From: Sipunculus nudus
Lineage: Eukaryota; Annelida; Sipuncula; Golfingiida; Sipunculidae
DNA: 64,000 nt
Direction: 5' to 3'
Assembly: GCA_026874595.1 (NCBI GenBank)
Contig: CM049306.1
Coordinates: 109,139,142-109,203,141, forward strand
Shown here: positions 24,416 to 36,390 of the stretch, one piece after another
How positions within the stretch are numbered: the first letter of the stretch is position 1
Layout: each line of letters begins with the position of its first letter
Program-made: the position numbers and the translations under genes
The notes under the pieces: generated by a model
Databases searched by the model: none
What the model was told of the DNA's origin: nothing
What the model saw: the letters and a program-made list of their open reading frames with translations, nothing else

Positions 24416-25386
24416 CTTGTAGTAATGGTTCTTTGAGATAAAAGGATGATCTTGAGTAACAGAATGTTGTTCAAGGTTTATGTTTTTTTAGACATCATGG
24501 GTATGAATGACAAAGTTTAACTGGGGCACAGTCAGTGACAACCATGTCTTTTTTTATAACTCCCCAATACTGCTTAAAATCTACAAATACTGAATATACC
24601 AGTATATATCACCTTGAGGCCTGAGGTCATAACAGTTTTTTCTCTTTATCCATGGAATCAACAGCACAGAAAATCATGAAACTTTATTTAGTCTCAGCAG
24701 TCCCAATTACCTCTCCACTAACAAATTGGCAGACTACTGATATGTTTATCTAGTTATGACCTGGAACTTATATACTCTCTGACAATATCCTTAATTTATC
24801 TGATACTGATGAATATGTTTAGTGTGTGTAAACTTCCCCTGACAATCCTGTACCATCAGGAATACCAAAGTCATGTCTCTGTCCTGTCATCATTAACAAT
24901 GATCATCAATAAAAGTACCCATCTTACATAAAGTAAACTCTTCTGGATCACAGAGGACTTAAAAATTGATATTATTTCCCCCCAAGATAATAGCTAGTCC
25001 AGGCCTAAAATTCACGCTCAATCCTATGTGCAAGTAACGTCAATTTTTTTTTACATTCCCTAAAAGGATCAATAATCATGAACACAAACTGCATGTTTTA
25101 TTGCATGTTATACAATAAAGCTTTTAATGGTTATATCCCTTCAGTATTTGATTTACCATGTACAGTTAATTTTAAATAAAGAGGGCATATTATCAATGAT
25201 TGTCTTTCTTGAAGAAAGGAATTGATTAACTAAGACAAATGATTTATGTGGGATCCACTGGCCAGAGTCAGACATGTGATTCTGTTAGCCGTACCACCAT
25301 ATAGTTTAACTTTTACTTGCACCAGGAAGCAATTAAAATTAAATGTTGAGGTGTGAGTTGAGAGAACTTAACAGGATGGGACTCAC
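24416..25386 (-). other. TATDN2-like intron remainder
   Basis: AT-rich intron between the minisatellite and the donor at 25381-25386. No further gene or repeat recognised. Confidence 0.7.
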
Positions 25387-25608
25387 CCTCCTTGGTGTAA
25401 AGTATGGTGCATCCGTCTCTAGAAGCAGTCTGTTGAGAGGAATGTTCCTCGCCACTTCCTTACATGGTATGGCACGATCACCTACATGTGTAACCAGGGG
25501 GGTCAAGCCGATGTAGGATTTTGGAAACAGATGGAGCCACCGTTCAGCTTGAGACCATGTGCCCGTAAAACAATGCCGATGGATCTTGATATCTTTTGGG
25601 AACCCCAT
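25387..25608 (-). CDS. TATDN2: TATDN2-like TatD nuclease, exon with HCFTG and ETDAPYF
   Basis: 74 codons, phase 0 at both ends: acceptor TTTCACTTACAG, donor AGG/GTGAGT. It reads MGFPKDIKIHRHCFTGTWSQ at the start and NRLLLETDAPYFTPRR at the end. HRHCFTG supplies a metal-binding histidine (about residue 1885, counted from the Met codon at 41643). ETDAPYF supplies the catalytic aspartate (about 1939). Both are signatures of the TatD family of metal-dependent deoxyribonucleases, and KIHRHCFTG is especially like vertebrate TATDN2. The extra segment NSHLNI seen by reading through is intron. Confidence 0.95.
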
Positions 25609-26112
25609 CTGTAAGTGAAAGGTGTAGTGGAATACAGTTTTCAAAGAATATCCACAGATCAATTCCTGATCAGAATTTGTATTTTCTTCACAAATGAGAG
25701 AACACTGTTCAGCGTATGAGCTTAGCCTTCCTTACTTTTACAATATTAATAATCTCACTGAGTAACGATAATATTTCAGTGTGCAAAACCTGTAAGCCTG
25801 TCATTGTTACACACTGACTAAAATTTCATTTATCACAGTTCCTTCTGTTCTGTAACTTGCAATTTGTAAAAATGACATGCTTATAGGATGTTAAAAATGA
25901 GTAAAAATGTAAGAAAAAGCTCACAAAAATAGAATATTTTAGAATACAGCCAGTTTAACTTCAGAGCCATGTTGTGCAGACCTCAGGGTCATAATTCTCA
26001 ATATAACAGGGTTTTGTTTTGCCAAATCTCATATATTTGAAAAATGAAATACATCAACATCACATGTTAATTTATTGTACAACTCAGGACAAATGCTTGT
26101 TATATTCTTTAC
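25609..26112 (-). other. TATDN2-like intron
   Basis: 504-bp AT-rich intron with GT-AG borders (GTAAAG and TTACAG). Nothing else seen. Confidence 0.75.
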
Positions 26113-26242
26113 ATTTTCCAGGACATCTATTGTGTCTTCCTCTGCGTCCCTTGAGTGGATGACAACTGGCTTCTTCAGGTCGATGGCCATGTTCAGCTGA
26201 CGCTCGAACACTTCCTTCTGCCGGTCCCTGATGTTGTAAAAG
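26113..26242 (-). CDS. TATDN2: TATDN2-like TatD nuclease, exon with VVIHSRDA
   Basis: One base plus 43 codons: acceptor TTATTTTCAG, donor AAT/GTAAAG. It reads FYNIRDRQKEVFERQLNMAI, then DLKKPVVIHSRDAEEDTID. VFERQL...LKKPVVIHSRDAEED is the TatD strand-4 signature; His of VIHSR (about residue 1859) is a metal ligand. The donor GTAAAG is weaker than its neighbours. Reading through would add a diverging tail and a stop, while splicing there restores the family alignment at GFPKDIKIH. That is why I chose it. Confidence 0.92.
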
Positions 26243-27123
26243 CTGAAAATAAAATGGCAGCTTCTTAAATCAGCTATATATATATATACAAAATGACCTA
26301 AAGTCATGTTCCCAAGGAGCATACCTTAACCTCATGTTCAAACTTCTTGCAATTAACAGCATTTTTTTTAACATTTTAAGACTAAAAGATCTTGATGCAT
26401 TAGCCTGTGTCATCATTAGTTTATATCTAAGATACTGAAAAGGTCATATTTTCAGGTGAGGACTATGTCTTCAAGTTTCTACAAAGGGTTTGTTTGTCAT
26501 GCTACGAGCTTACAACTTAATCACAGTATTACTCCAATCAGTCAACAGCTGCACTGATATCTTACTCACGATTTATGATAGATGTATACAGTGTAAAAAT
26601 AACTGTCTTAATAATATGTTCTGCATTGCACATATACATCCATACAGAATGGAATCTTCAAAGGCCATTAAAATTTGTTTAAAGAGAAAGAAAACATTAG
26701 AAAGGCATTTTGTTATGATTTACATATGCTGTACACTGTTTTCCACTTTACTAGGAGATCCATATAGCCATTGATTGAACATATTTCGATGAACAAATTA
26801 CATGTCTCAGGTTGGTATGAGAACACTTATAAAAGAATTTCCAATTTATCAAATATCATGATATTTTTGTGGGTTTTTTTTCAAATTGTTAAATTTGAGG
26901 GCTTAAAACTGATACTGCAGATTTCATAAATGATTTTCTTCTGGATCATACTTCACCACCACATAATTTTGATCTTTTCCATAATTATGAAGGGTTGACT
27001 ACAGAACGATTTGACTTTACAGATCATAGTCACCCATTATCCAGTCATTAACAGACAAAGGGGCCTGTAACACTGTAACATCTGTTTAATTAATGACTGG
27101 TATCCTACAATACCCAGACTTAC
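26243..27123 (-). other. TATDN2-like intron
   Basis: 881-bp AT-rich intron. A 94-aa plus-strand frame inside it has no family features. Confidence 0.7.
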
Positions 27124-27295
27124 TTGGTCTTAGAGTAGTCGAGGCCGATCTCACCAACTGCTACCATCTTGTCATGTTGGAGCATCACTCTCATGGCCAT
27201 TTCTACTTTTGCTGTGAATGACGAGGTACACTTTGGATGACAGCCCACTGCGCCCCACACATTGCTTTCACAAAGTACATCTTTCCAAAGGCCAC
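27124..27295 (-). CDS. TATDN2: TATDN2-like TatD nuclease, exon with GCHP and GEIGLDYS
   Basis: 172 nt: two bases, 56 codons, two bases. Acceptor TTATTTTGAAAG, donor AA/GTAAGT. It reads GLWKDVLCESNVWGAVGCHP and, near its end, MVAVGEIGLDYSKT. GCHP and GEIGLDY are hallmark TatD motifs; the Glu (about residue 1821) bridges the two metal ions. Both split codons resolve sensibly (Gly at the left junction, Asn at the right). No stop or frameshift. Confidence 0.94.
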
Positions 27296-28082
27296 CTTTC
27301 AAAATAAAATATATATGATTTATTATTCAATATATTTGAATGGTTCATTATATATATCTCAAATTTTATCTGAAATAGGAATTTGGTAAACATTAAACCT
27401 TATGTTAGTAAAACTCTTAACTCAGGAACTTAAATTTTGGTAGCTGATGATGACCATATGATATGGTTGAAAGCTACAGCTAAGTCACTGAGCTTTTTTA
27501 CAAACATTAATGAGTGTCCAGGGACAGGATCTAACATATAAAGTCTAATATATCCCATTCTTGTACCCATAGTAAAATATTAATCCTGAAGTTACCATAA
27601 GAAAGAAAGAGGCCAAATTTACACACACAAAAACTGCAGAAGGATTTTAATCATTTAATACAAGAAATAACAGAGTCAACTTTGGAACACCAACAGTAGA
27701 TATTGCTCAAGCATCATAGTTCAAGTCCAACACATTTTAGAATGATACTCAGTTAAAAGTTGTCTTGAAAAGATGTCTTGTTAGGGAGAGAATAATTCTT
27801 GAATACCAAGTCTCTAGCATCAATGGTCCTGACACCAGCTGTGTCAGTTCTTCACAACACTTGGACTGTAGAACTTGCAACCAAAATATTGTCCCATCTA
27901 TTAACCAAACATTGAAAGATAAGGTCATGAATGTTCAAGAGAACACTATATAACTACATATTTTACCATAAGCAGATAGGAAAAGTCCCAGATTGTGAAT
28001 TATTTTTATTTGTTATCAAAGTATTAATTTGCATGCCAACACTTTTACAATTTTAAAGGACAAATTATGTGCAAGAACCCAC
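27296..28082 (-). other. TATDN2-like intron
   Basis: 787-bp AT-rich intron with GTGGGT donor and GAAAG acceptor. Nothing further recognised. Confidence 0.7.
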
Positions 28083-31000
28083 CTTCTCCATTAAATGTTC
28101 GTGGATCACAGAACACCGCTACGCAGCCTTTGAAGTTTGATGGGAAGGTTTCTTTGTGTGTGGCAATATATTTAGTGAAGGTCCCCTTAAACTCCTCTCG
28201 AGAAAAGAGAAAGTCCAGATGACAGTGAGTATCCACATACGGTATCCTGACTCTGCTATACCTACTCTGGAACCTCAGCTTCCAGTTGCTCCCTTGAATG
28301 TATTCACATCGGAGTGCTACTTGACTGTGTATATCACTCCACCGAAACCTGGCTCTACCAGCCGGAACAATTGGTTTGAACTTGTCCGTATTTCTCTGCT
28401 TGGCTCTCTCTGTGGTACCTACAGCAGGGCTTGCTTTGTCACTGCTATTTCCTTTATAGTTAAACAGTGACCAATACGACGGAGAGCTCTGTATGCTAAA
28501 TCCTCCTGAACAGGTGTGGGTGTCAGCAGTCAGGCCACTTGATCTGTTACTGAAAGTCTGCTCAACCTCTGGTGATTCTTCCATATCAAACCAATCAAAC
28601 TTTCCACTGCTATTATTAGTCCTCGATTTTCCTCTAGGCGTGCCCTCACTGGCTGATTTTACTGGAGTATACCTATGTGAGTGATCTGGTGTCACTGAAG
28701 CATCGCTGACGGCAGACATACGCATGGTGGACTGGACACTGGACGTTGGCGTTGTTACACTACTATACCTTCTCAGAAATGAGTTCTCATATACTGAGTC
28801 ACAACTTCCTGAATGATACAGCCCCTGGTCAGAGACTGATGCAGGTCTGGTGGGTAACAAAGCTGTTCTGTCAACATTAACCAAGCTCACTGGAGATGTG
28901 GAGTACGTGCTATCTCTTGGGGAGAAATTCCTGCCACTGAATGGATCATATGAAGCTGTCACATTTACTGACACATTCACATTTAAAGTGTCACCTATAT
29001 TTTTACTGTGACTGCCAGAATATCTCCACTGGTCTGCATAACTGTTCTGGGTTTGTTCTTCAAAATGTGGTTCTTTTCCAATATATGGTTTTCCCCTTGC
29101 AGAGGGATGTGGACCCATTCTCTGATTCATGTACCTTGGCACATGTTCTGACGAGGGCAGGGTGAATCTAGGAGCCCCTGGTTTACTAGCCAGTGCCTGT
29201 GTAAAATATGTTTCTATCATTGGTCTGTGCCTCTGTCTCATATCCATGAATGGTGGCCGTGCACCAAGGTCAATTTCATCATAACCTAATTTCTGGTGAT
29301 CTTGAAAACCAGAGTCAGTCCTGAAATTCCTTAGCTTAGCATAAGAATCTGGCAAATGAGCTGCTGTTGATCCTGGGACCATGTCTGTTTTTGTGGCATA
29401 GGATCCATACACTTGTTCACCACCACCGTCCTCTGGGGGACCAAACCTGTGTTGTTTGAGCGGTTCAATCTCCAACGTTATCTGGGGACCTTCTACCCCA
29501 CACTCTGGACTATGCAGTGGTAACCTGATGACACCTGGTACAGCAGTGTCCCTGCATGGCTGTAAAACTTCATCTGCACTTTGCCAACACTGCTTCTTGC
29601 TCTTAGACACAAATCTTGGAACATCATCACTATGAGAAGAAGATGCTTGGCTTTCTACATCATCAGCTTGTTCAGAGTCTTCAGAGTGATCTCTCCTGGC
29701 CAAATTAGGATCAGATGAAGAATTCACATTCTGAGAGCGCCTGCTAAATGCTTCTTTATATTCAGAATGATCAGGCTCCCTTGGAACCTCTACATACAGT
29801 CCACTTGCTGGGCCAGTCTGCCTGCTATCTGAACCAGAATGCCCATCAACGGGGTTGGTTTGTTCATCAAATACCTCAAAATCTGAACAACAGTCACTAT
29901 CAAATTGTTTTCTGAAAGAAGTGCTGCCTGTTTCCCTGCTTTTTGGTGATGCTTCACTGGGAGCAATCTCTTGCTCTGTATCAGTAAGAGACTTAGATGT
30001 CCTTCCTTGATATGCTATGGAAGTTTGGCTGTTTTGGTGTCTATTTGCTTTTGGTTTCTCACCAATAATGTATCTTCTACAGGGGTAGTCATGGTGATAA
30101 AGCCCCTCATCTTCAGACTCTTTGGAATTATCAGAAACAGTGTTGTGGTAGGCCTCCATGACCAATTCCAAACTGTTCCGTTTCCCAGGCCTCTTCCCCT
30201 TACCTTTACTCCAACTAGGAAAACTAACCCTCTTCATCCCTGGACATTTTGGTGATGAACACAGTTCAGGTGTACTGACATGTGGTACACACTCACTGGC
30301 AGATACAACAGGATGGACCTTGGTGGCAGCTGATTGCATCAATATGCTGTCTTGTTTTCTCAAGTGTGGTGGAATATAGAGTGCTACTTTCTGTGTTTTT
30401 TCCGGTTTGGTCCTCCCCGACTCATTTTCAGCAAAAGGAGAATTCTTTGTGTGAGCAAAACTCTGACCATAACTGTTCTGAGCACACAATGGCTCATCAT
30501 CTCCTCTGACCACACCATCAGTGCACTCCTTCATCCTTGTACTTATATACACTGGTGTGTCCCCTGTGTCTGTGTTGCTCAGCTGATCAACATCATCATC
30601 ATACCTGGGAGACTTTGGGCGTGGACTTAGAGCATCATCTAACACTGAGTCAGCACTTGAATCACACGACAAGCTGCTTACAGTGACAGGATGCTTCTGT
30701 TTACCAGACACATGTAGCTCTGGAACATTTTCAGGATCATCACTACCAGACTCGCTGGTTGCTTCTGGTTCCATGACGTAACATGCTGAATTCAGATGAT
30801 GGCCCGGCATGTTTTGGTTTGAGTAACACTCATTTTCAGTTTCCTCAGGAGCGGTTTCATGATGATTTCCATCAAAGTCAGGTTTGGTATGTTGTACACT
30901 GACCTCTCTGTGATCCCCACTGTAGTCCTGAGCAGACCTATCACTGTCTGCCTGATATTCTCTATAGTCTCCATCACAATCACTGTAAGATGCAAAGGGA

Positions 31001-31175
31001 GGACAGGAGCCAACCTGGAAACCAGGAGGTCTAGAAATGCTTCCCAAGTCACCCTCACAACAGTGGTCTTCCTGGTCTGCAGCCTCTCCAGACACTTGAT
31101 AATCACCTCGTGTAGCTGCCGGACTGAAGGCTAGACCCCCTGGACCAGTTGGGGTACGTCTGACCAAGTGATGCC
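28083..31175 (-). CDS. TATDN2: TATDN2-like TatD nuclease, large exon with disordered region and TatD start
   Basis: 3,093-nt exon. Acceptor TTATGTGTTTTGCAG, donor GAG AAG/GTGGGT. The first about 970 codons are low-complexity, rich in Ser, Asp, Glu, Pro and Gln, with no recognisable fold; they include an exact YIPPHLR (Tyr about residue 1008) in QKVALYIPPHLRKQDS and basic patches such as WSKGKGKRPGKR. The last about 50 residues start the TatD domain: VDTHCHLDFLFSREEF, where HxH (1725, 1727) are metal ligands, then GCVAVFCDPRTFNGE, the TATDN2-type FCDPR signature. Family knowledge: TatD enzymes are Mg-dependent 3'-5' nucleases, and human TATDN2 has been reported to act on R-loop RNA. Nuclear action here is inferred. 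This exon alone is longer than all of human TATDN2 (about 760 residues). Confidence 0.93.
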
Positions 31176-31355
31176 CTGCAAAACACATAAAGGATTAACA
31201 AATAAAGAAGTTTTTCCTTTTCAAGCAGATGCTACAGGGGCTATCTTTCAGCAACAAAGACCATGAAAACTATTGCCATCCATATACTAATGAGTTAAGG
31301 GAGATATTTTTTAATTTAATTATACCTCACCCATGTATCCTAGCAGAGTTGGAGA
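31176..31355 (-). other. TATDN2-like intron, start of a repeat-rich 7.2-kb intron
   Basis: The intron runs 31176-38428. This first part is plain AT-rich sequence up to the GACCCATGGGTC box. Confidence 0.6.
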
Positions 31356-31359
31356 TTAA

Positions 31360-31405
31360 AAATACAAGGGACCCATGGGTCACGTTGCTCAGCTGAATGT
31401 GACAG
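31360..31405 (+). mobile_element. Copy of the GACCCATGGGTC terminal box
   Basis: ACAAGGGACCCATGGGTCAC then CTCAGCTGAATGTGACA. In the minus direction this sits just beyond the Helentron endonuclease remnant, where the 3' end of that element would be expected; the link is inference. Confidence 0.6.
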
Positions 31406-31744
31406 ATATAATTGTATCACCATTGTTGTATGTAGGCCTGTAAGATTTCATTTCTACAGATGTAATTTTTTGTATTAATTATGTAGTTGAGCAGAATGTT
31501 AATATAGAAGTATCAGTATTTCAAATATGTACAAGAATGTGTGTCTAAAATATTGCATCGGGAATGACCAAATGTTGTAAATGGCACAGGAAGGAAGTGG
31601 AGATTAGCAAGTATAAAAATACACATTTAATGAATCAAAATAATTATGGAAAAGTAGAAAACTGATATGTTTTGGGAAGCAGTCATTGCTGAATGGGAGA
31701 GGAAACAGAATGTCTCAAAAAGTATCTATAGAGAAGAAATGGTA

Positions 31745-33765
31745 GATTAAACTATGAGAAGTTGCCATGTTTGATCTGAATTGAAGAATGGGGGATTGCT
31801 GCTAATAATATCTTGTGATCTGACCATGTGATTTCTAATGTTGAAATTGAAGCATTTAAACAGCTGGTAAAGACAAGATCTATGGTATTTCCATGGTCAT
31901 TGGTTGGTTCTCTGACTAGATGTTGACATAATTGTGTCAATTTGATGAATTATATTGTATTAGAAATGTCAATATTGAAATCGCCCATGATCACTATAGG
32001 CAGGTTGAGGTCAACTTGAGAGACTAGAACTTGGAGTTCAGAGAAGAAGGTACTGATGGGACATGCAGGTGACCTATAGAGAAAAAAATCTGAAGTGATT
32101 GAGTCTGAGTGTGAATATAGAGAAAAGATGACTCAAAATCTTGTGTTGTGTGGTGGTGAAGGGTTACATGGGGACTCAGCTGTTCATGTATATAAATGGC
32201 TAAACCATGAAGTGGTCTTTTGTTTGTTGTTCCTCTGACAGCTATTTGATCATTTCTGATAAGTTTGTAATGAGGTATTTCATACATTTCATTTTGGTCC
32301 CTAGAGCAAAGGCGTGACTCTGCAAAAACAATGATTTGGGTATTTAGTATATGGCAATCAGATTTTACATCCTGATGATGCAAATGTAGGGACTGCATGT
32401 TATGGTAGATAACCTGTAATAATTCATTTGATTCAACAGATGGTTGTTTGATATTCACTTTCAGAGGCATTTTTATTGCATAATCGGTTCATTTCATTTT
32501 TGACCTGAGGATCAGTAGCAATTTTATGTTCAACTAAATTCAGTATGTATAGGCCATTCATCTGTCTTGCTCTGCTAAGTGCTACATAGTGACCATGCAT
32601 AAGTTTCCTTCTGCTTGTCATATCTATCACCACCTGATCCAATGTGGATCCTTGTGCTTTCCAGATTGTTTTTGCAGCTTCTATTTTTAGAGGGATCTGT
32701 GAACGAGTAACACATATATGTTTCGTTCTTGTGTAAAATGTCCCTTTAATAGCAAATACTGGGGTCCATGTTTTATCAATATAAGGTGTATAGAAGGAAA
32801 ATTATATTTTCTTCTTGTTTCAGTACCAATGTTGCAGTCTGGAAACTGAACCCATAGAATTGCTGGTGTAGGGTAATTTTTCTAGATACTGTATTTTTGT
32901 TGATACAAATGAACACCCATTGGTTATTCCATCTTAAACAGAAATATTACAGGCAATATCATAAGGAAGTCCAGTAGCTGCTTGTAACTTGTGTAACAGA
33001 CCAGCTGTTTTTGATGGATTATCAGGGATTCTTGATATGACTTCTTGCTTGATGCTGTCAGTCAGTTCTGCAAGAACTGTGTCCACTGCAGTAATTATGA
33101 CTTAAGTGTTTGACTGAAGATACACTTGAACACTGTGTTGGTCTACATCAGCACTGTTTGTGAATTTGGTGCATTGGTGGGATATGAATTGTCAGTGCTG
33201 ATTATCCTAGATTTCAGAGTCTGAATGTCTGCTTGTGATTGCCTTCTCTCAAGCGGTTTAGTATTTCTGTAAAATATGCATCATCTTTCTGACGCACTAT
33301 CTGAGTTAGTTCATATACAAAGAATTCTTCTTTCCAGTGGTTTGTTACAGGTGGGCCATTATTATCAGTAAGATCATTGAAAATCCAACTGTCCATTACC
33401 GGCTGCAGTTGAAAGAGGTCTCCTATGAAATAATATGGATACCTCCAAAGTTTTTATTGTTTCCCATTATTTCTTGAAGTCTCAAGTTGACAGAGTTGAA
33501 CATACAATTTCCTACCATGCTGATTTCATCAATCATGAGAACTTTCAGGTTTCTACAGTGTACTCTGAGGGTGTTCAGAATGTCTGAAGATAGCCTTTTG
33601 TATTCTAACCCTTTGGGGGAGGGGAGGGCAGGGTTGCTACATGTGATTCTACATTTGTAAAAGCAGTGTTGCATCACTAAAATGTTTACCCAGACAAGGC
33701 CTAAAGGGACCAGACATGGCTGGACTGAAGGTTCAAAATGTAAATTCATTAGAGCCTCAGAAAAA
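31745..33765 (-). pseudogene. Decayed Helentron: PIF1-type helicase with C-terminal endonuclease
   Basis: Disrupted rolling-circle transposon protein on the minus strand. Helicase pieces in order: LKVLMIDEISMVG (motif II, about 33510-33550), GDLFQLQPV (motif III, about 33395-33420), ELTQIVRQKDDAYFTEILNR (33214-33340), KTIWKAQGSTLDQVVID (about 32620-32675), HYVALSRARQMNGLYIL (about 32540-32590). Then an exonuclease/endonuclease/phosphatase domain: IYHNMQSLHLHHQDV, IIVFAESRL, IVIMGDFNID (about 31970-31995), GNTIDLVF and SDHKILLA. The helicase-then-endonuclease order is that of Helentrons. Walker A and the Rep domain are missing. Frames are broken at several points, including one shift at a seven-T run near 32083 and a stop after DISNTI. 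Not functional. Confidence 0.88.
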
Positions 33766-34470
33766 CTTCAATAACTAGAAAGATTTTTAAGCTTTTACTT
33801 TCAAATTTAAGAACTTAACAGATTAAATCTATATATATACTGACTGTGAAAAGTAATTCAAATGATTTTACAAGAAAAAAACGTGCCATGGTCAAACTTG
33901 GGCAAAATTTAAAGTACCAATTTCATATTTTTGCCAATATTTAAAAAAATTTTAAAAATTTGGATCTAATTTTTGGTATTCAATTAAAATTTGATTCATT
34001 AAAGTTGTATTACTGAAAAAAAGTCCGTACCTTTAACACTTTTGGTCTTAAGTGACCAAATATCTTTCCTGATTTTTTACAAAGTCCATTATGTTTGGGC
34101 CCATAACTTTTTTAAATTAAATAATACTGACTTAATTTCTGGCATGTACATAGGAACTATATAGAGGAATATTTATGGTAAATATGAAGAAAACCAGATG
34201 AGTGGTTTTGATATTAGGCAGTCTTGAAGTGTAAAAATAGATTTCTAATAAAAAATTGAGGTTTTCCCTTAATATCTCGAAGGAACGAAGTCCTATTGAC
34301 CCAATTTTCGGCATGGTAGGAGATTTTTGGGACATCTAACTGTGTGGCAAATTTCAGATTCGTAGGTCAAATGGTGTCGAAACGTGCCGGTCTTACAGAC
34401 GGACATCCGGCCGGACACACGGACGACGGACAATGGACCACGACTATAGCTCAGATGACTTATAGTCAGC
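33766..34470. mobile_element. Dispersed repeat (CAATAACTAG...AGTCAGCTGAGCTA family), copy 1
   Basis: Starts AGAGCCTCAGAAAAACTTCA, ATAACTAG, continues through GAAAAAAACGTGCC, TTAGGCAGTCTTGAAGTG, TCGAAGGAACGAAGTCC, and ends GACTATAGCTCAGATGACTT, ATAGTCAGCTGAGCTA. It abuts the truncated end of the Helentron remnant. Homologous copies are at 43.98-44.47 and 47.85-48.61 kb. A 67-aa minus-strand frame here also occurs at 48228-48431 only because the repeat is shared. Confidence 0.8.
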
Positions 34471-34710
34471 TGAGCTAATATAAAATTGAGGTTTTTCCTT
34501 AATATCTTGAAGGTACTAAGTCTTATTGACCCTATTTTCGGTATGGTGGGAGATTTTTGAGACATCTAACAGTAAGCTGAATTTCAGATTCGTAGTCCCC
34601 ATTGGTGTCGAAACATGCCAGTCTTACGAACGGACATCCGGACGGACGGACATAGGACGGACAATGGACCAAGACTATAGCTCAGATGACTTATAGTCAG
34701 CTGAGCTAAA
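34471..34710. mobile_element. Partial second copy of the same repeat end
   Basis: ATTGAGGTTTTTCCTTAATA through GGACGGACAATGGACC and the closing AGTCAGCTGAGCTA. It is a tandem partial copy of the last 230 bp of the preceding repeat. Confidence 0.75.
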
Positions 34711-34802
34711 AATCATATATAAATGATTTTCTAGCAGACACAGAATACATTATGGAAAGTGGCATCCTACCCTAAGCACAGCTACACTAGGGAATTTTAC
34801 GA

Positions 34803-34994
34803 AATGTCTACTTAACAAGTGACCCCGGGGTCATGAGGCTTAGTTTTCGAGAAAGACATTCACAAAAGGAAATGGAAGATTCCTGGATGTCAAGTGAGAA
34901 GATTCTAGGTCCAGCAATTAGAATTTGTGCCTAGCTAACGCACAGATGGACGGACAGACGGACACAGGGTGATCGCTATACCTCAAATGACTTA
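34803..34994. mobile_element. Repeat remnant split by a TA-inserted transposon, left part
   Basis: AACAAGTGACCCCGGGGTCA at the start, GACGGACAGACGGACAC, then CTATACCTCAAATGACTTA. It stops at the TA where the element at 34995 begins and resumes at 36372 with TACAGTCAGCTGAGCTA. Confidence 0.75.
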
Positions 34995-36371
34995 CCGTAA
35001 AATCTCCACTTAAAACCGCGGTTTAATCAAGAAATTCAAAATCTTGAAATCAGGTTGATTTCCTGAAAGCACTGTGCGGTTTATACTAGAAGGGTTTCCT
35101 GAATATCTTCCTGACAGACATCGTTTTTGGGCCGGTGAGTGGGCGATAATATTGCAACTTTCGAAGGCTGTTCTTAGCATGCATGGGAGCCGTGTGTAAA
35201 TGTATTATTTACGATTATTTGTTATTTATAAATTTAATATTGCTGATAAGTTTTCGTGTGATATATAACTTGTTATAAAATCTTGGTAATTGTCACCAAA
35301 TAATACGTTTACAACAACCCTGCTGTTACACACAGCGGTCCACTTCGTTGGGCATGGTCAAGCAAAATTGAAATAAAAGCCCACTTTAAACCCATTTGCG
35401 GCATTATTTAGCAATGATTATTTGTTTAAAACATAAAATGAATAAAAAGCTGACATCGTAAAGAGTCACACAATGGCAGACGATCCTTTTAAAATCAAGT
35501 TTGAGTGCCGCCATGTGATGAAACACCCCGGTATTCTGCTAAGAATATTTTGAACGGCTGTACGCGGTGGGTGGTAAATAGAACTGCCACCTATTTCGTC
35601 CCAGCGTGCCTTGCACGAACACTGCCTTGACAAAATGGCTCTCCACACGGAAACTTTCTTCAGGAAAAAAACTTGCTAACCCGGACTGGCCACTTTAATT
35701 TTACCTTAAAATCACTCGTTTTCAAGCGTCATGTTTCCTATACGTGCGTATCTCGAAAAGGTAACTTCAGTTACTTTGATATTTAGTTAAGTTAACCAGC
35801 GATGTTTTCAAAGGCACCAGCAAATTGTGACATGTGACGAAGATAATACCGAAGTAACCGGTATGAAAATGATTTGAATCTTCCGAGTAATTCCAGAAAA
35901 TGGAATTTTTTCAAAAATTAATATTTCAAAATATTACTTTTAGAAAATATACAGTGACTTGAAATGGATCAGCAGAATATTTTTTCCAAAATATAATGAC
36001 AAATCAGTAGCAAACAAGAATACGGCACGGAATATAAAATCTGTATAAACAGGCAGAGGTTCACCGGCCCATATATACGTCTTCCCAAACTTCATGCTTG
36101 AGTGACCCTGCAAAAAAGTGTTATGATGTGTTTAAATAAAATGACCAAGGAATTTTTAAAGTGGACAGGAATGGCCGAGTCGCAACCTACGCGTGTTCAT
36201 TTCTAGATGATTGCTTGATTGTCTTTTGTCAAATCATTCCGTAGCGAAAGTTGGTGCGGTTTTAAAGGGGGGTTCTTAGTATTTGAGCCCTTGCGGTGTC
36301 TCGCCTGGAATTTTGGCGAAGTCTGGGTGCGGTTTTAATTGGAAGTGCGGTTTTAAGTGGAGATTTTACGG
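34995..36371. mobile_element. Non-autonomous TA-inserting transposon (Tc1/mariner/pogo-like)
   Basis: 1,377 bp with a perfect 25-bp terminal inverted repeat, left 34995-35019 and right 36347-36371, starting CCGTAAAATCTCCACTTAAA. Flanked by TA on both sides (34993-34994 and 36372-36373). It lies inside an older repeat whose uninterrupted copies read GACTTATAGTCAGCTGAGC, so the empty site is visible elsewhere in the window. GCGGTTTTAA-type motifs repeat inside both ends. TA duplication is characteristic of Tc1/mariner/pogo transposons. No transposase is visible; the 60-aa frame at 35466-35648 is not recognisable. Confidence 0.88.
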
Positions 36372-36390
36372 TACAGTCAGCTGAGCTAAG
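36372..36390. mobile_element. Repeat remnant, right part after the TA insertion
   Basis: TACAGTCAGCTGAGCTAAG completes the end of the repeat interrupted at 34994. Confidence 0.8.

Noticed and set aside
31752-31940. Separate small gene on the minus strand
   Set aside because: Its GNTIDLVF and SDHKILLA motifs are the C-terminal part of the Helentron endonuclease after a broken frame.
34132-34335. 67-aa minus-strand frame nearly identical to one at 48228-48431
   Set aside because: Both lie within copies of the same non-coding dispersed repeat and the frame is not kept in the 44-kb and 47.3-kb copies. Similarity comes from the DNA repeat.
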